Shown here: positions 62,785 through 64,000 of the stretch, piece by piece
Numbering within the stretch: position 1 is the stretch's first letter
Layout of the letters: every line of letters begins with the position of its first letter
NCBI RefSeq assembly: GCF_016908495.1
Contig: NZ_JAFBDZ010000003.1
Location: forward strand, 124,001-188,000
DNA: 64,000 nt
Reading direction: 5' to 3'
From: Rossellomorea pakistanensis
GTDB taxonomy: Bacteria > Bacillota > Bacilli > Bacillales > Bacillaceae_B
The notes under the pieces: generated by a model
Told to the model about the DNA's origin: nothing
The model's database searches: none
What the model saw: only the letters and a program-made list of their open reading frames with translations
Program-made: the position numbers and the translations under genes

Positions 62785-63675
62785 ATGAAACTTGCAGCCT
62801 TTCAAATGAATGACAAAGAATATTATGGTGTAGTAGAAGAATCAGAGGAAGTAGTTTGGAATGTTAGAGAAATGGGAGAAAACCTCCCCGATACTTTACT
62901 TAGAGGCATCCAGGAAGGCGCTTCTTTTATTCAGAGAATAGTAGAAAGTATGGGGCATAAAAGTTCATACCCTAAAGAGCCTCCTTATTGTTTCCCTATT
63001 AAAGAAGTAAAGTGGAAAGCACCTATTTCAGTACCAACCAAAAACATCATGTGTGTAGGGAAAAATTATCGTGATCATGCAATTGAAATGGGAAGTGAAG
63101 CAGATATTCCCCAGGATGTGATGGTATTTACAAAAGCTCCGACCAGTGTCATCGGGCATATGGAAGATGTTTTAAGTCATCATGGAGTAACAGAAGAATT
63201 AGACTATGAAGGGGAACTAGCGCTGATCATTGGAAAGGCTGGGAAAGGGATTGATGAGAAGGACGCATTGGATTTCATTTTCGGCTATACGATTATCAAC
63301 GATATTACGGCAAGAGATTTACAAAAAAAGCACAAACAATTCTTTATAGGAAAAAGCTTAGATACGACCTGCCCAATGGGACCCTGGATTGTCACCTCAG
63401 ATGAGATTCCACAGCCCAATAACCTTACCATCATGACGAAAATTAATGGAGAAATACGGCAACATTCAAATACAAAACATTTTATATTCCCGATCGAGCG
63501 AATCATCTCAGAATTATCGAAAGGAATGACATTACAGCCCGGTGATATCATTGCTACAGGAACACCTGCTGGAGTGGGAAAAGGTTTTAACCCGCCTAAG
63601 TTCTTAAAAAGCGGGGATATGATGGAAATATCCATCGAAGGTATCGGAGTATTAAAAAATAATATTACACCCTAA
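62785..63675 (+). CDS. yisK: FAH-family hydrolase YisK
   Basis: A 296-residue fumarylacetoacetate-hydrolase-fold protein. VGKNYRDHAIEMGSE, the metal ligands in LDYEGELALIIG, GYTIINDITARDLQ and LQPGDIIATGTPAGVG match YisK. B. subtilis YisK has oxaloacetate decarboxylase activity and, when in excess, affects cell-wall synthesis through Mbl. ATG at 62785 behind AAAGGGAGAAATGAT. It lies after gerP as in B. subtilis. Confidence 0.93.
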   Translation: MKLAAFQMNDKEYYGVVEESEEVVWNVREMGENLPDTLLRGIQEGASFIQRIVESMGHKSSYPKEPPYCFPIKEVKWKAPISVPTKNIMCVGKNYRDHAIEMGSEADIPQDVMVFTKAPTSVIGHMEDVLSHHGVTEELDYEGELALIIGKAGKGIDEKDALDFIFGYTIINDITARDLQKKHKQFFIGKSLDTTCPMGPWIVTSDEIPQPNNLTIMTKINGEIRQHSNTKHFIFPIERIISELSKGMTLQPGDIIATGTPAGVGKGFNPPKFLKSGDMMEISIEGIGVLKNNITP

Positions 63676-63781
63676 TGTGACAAATCTAAGAACATGATAG
63701 ATTAGATTTTAATACTAGGAATTAATTATGGTATTATGAAGGTTGGAAAGATCAAATTGGATATAAAAGGAGGAAATCACA

Positions 63782-64000
63782 GTGTTTGATACAACACATG
63801 CTCATATTACGACATGGGCGATTGCTCTTATACTCTTTTTTGTTGCATTAGGATTACATAATAGTGGAAAAGAAAAGGCTAGAAAAATCGTTCACATGAC
63901 CCTTCGCTTATTTTACTTGCTCATTATTTTAACGGGTGCTTTATTGTTCTGGAAACACCAAGGAATTAATCCAGCACTCTACGGTATTAAAGCGTTGGCA
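63782..64000 (+). CDS. yisL: YisL, DUF1516 membrane protein, N-terminal part
   Basis: The first 73 codons are present and the frame runs off the right edge. The GTG at 63782 has AAAGGAGG eight bases upstream. HAHITTWAIALILFFVALGL, a basic loop (SGKEKARKIVHM) and LRLFYLLIILTGALLF match YisL, a roughly 118-residue four-helix membrane protein of unknown function. It follows yisK as in B. subtilis. Confidence 0.88.
   Translation, partial: MFDTTHAHITTWAIALILFFVALGLHNSGKEKARKIVHMTLRLFYLLIILTGALLFWKHQGINPALYGIKALA

Overview
The window is a chromosomal segment of a low-GC, endospore-forming, naturally competent Bacillaceae species. Gene order closely follows the Bacillus subtilis yhaO to yisL region: yhaO-yhaN, yhaM, yhaL, prsA, yhaI, hpr, yhaH, trpP, hit, ecsABC, yhaA, yhfA, hmoB, hemEHY, yhgD-yhgE, yhfH, yhfI, lplJ, lcfB, yhfN, yhzC, comK, yhjD, yhjE, sipV, addBA, gerP operon, yisK, yisL. 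ComK, GerP, YhaL and three YjcZ-type peptides show competence and sporulation. Comparisons with B. subtilis are from memory of its gene order.

Layout. 1-6.4 kb: DNA-repair YhaO/YhaN pair, a drug-type MFS pump, exoribonuclease YhaM and sporulation protein YhaL. 6.4-12.6 kb: foldase PrsA, three tiny sporulation peptides, transition-state regulator Hpr/ScoC, and tryptophan transporter TrpP, whose leader carries a clear TRAP site. 12.6-13.2 kb: an unexplained, repeat-built, structured minus-strand unit ending in its own terminator. 13.2-19 kb: the Ecs transporter operon, an M20 amidohydrolase and a YhfA-type transporter. 19.2-24.7 kb: a LiaFSR-type envelope-stress system without liaIH, a cysteine hydrolase, an NhaC-type antiporter and heme monooxygenase HmoB. 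25-28.5 kb: coproporphyrin-dependent heme synthesis (hemE-hemH-hemY). 28.8-31.7 kb: yhgD-yhgE with two matching operators. 31.9-37.8 kb: YtkA-like lipoprotein, YhfH, YhfI, LplJ, and FadR-controlled fatty-acid activation (lcfB) with an enoyl-CoA hydratase. 38-44.5 kb: XRE-cupin regulator with azlCD, membrane protease YhfN, ComK, a decayed membrane-protein gene and YhjD. 44.7-50 kb: S9 peptidase, YhjE, signal peptidase, and an overlapping GNAT/VOC pair. 50.4-57.6 kb: AddAB recombination nuclease. 57.7-59.5 kb: a junk segment with a Tn554-like relic, a GNAT gene and an IS605-type TnpB stub with its right end. 59.5-64 kb: gerP spore-coat operon, a DUF418 protein, yisK and the start of yisL.

The most striking non-coding content is a family of about 124-bp palindromic repeats: scattered single or decayed copies, one pair, and a four-copy tandem array at 49.76-50.26 kb. 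Its hairpin arms change sequence between copies while staying complementary, and most copies lie just after a transcription terminator. Other points of note are the TRAP site, the paired YhgD operators, an exact FadR box, the orphan TnpB right end and the 12.65-13.04 kb structured repeat unit.
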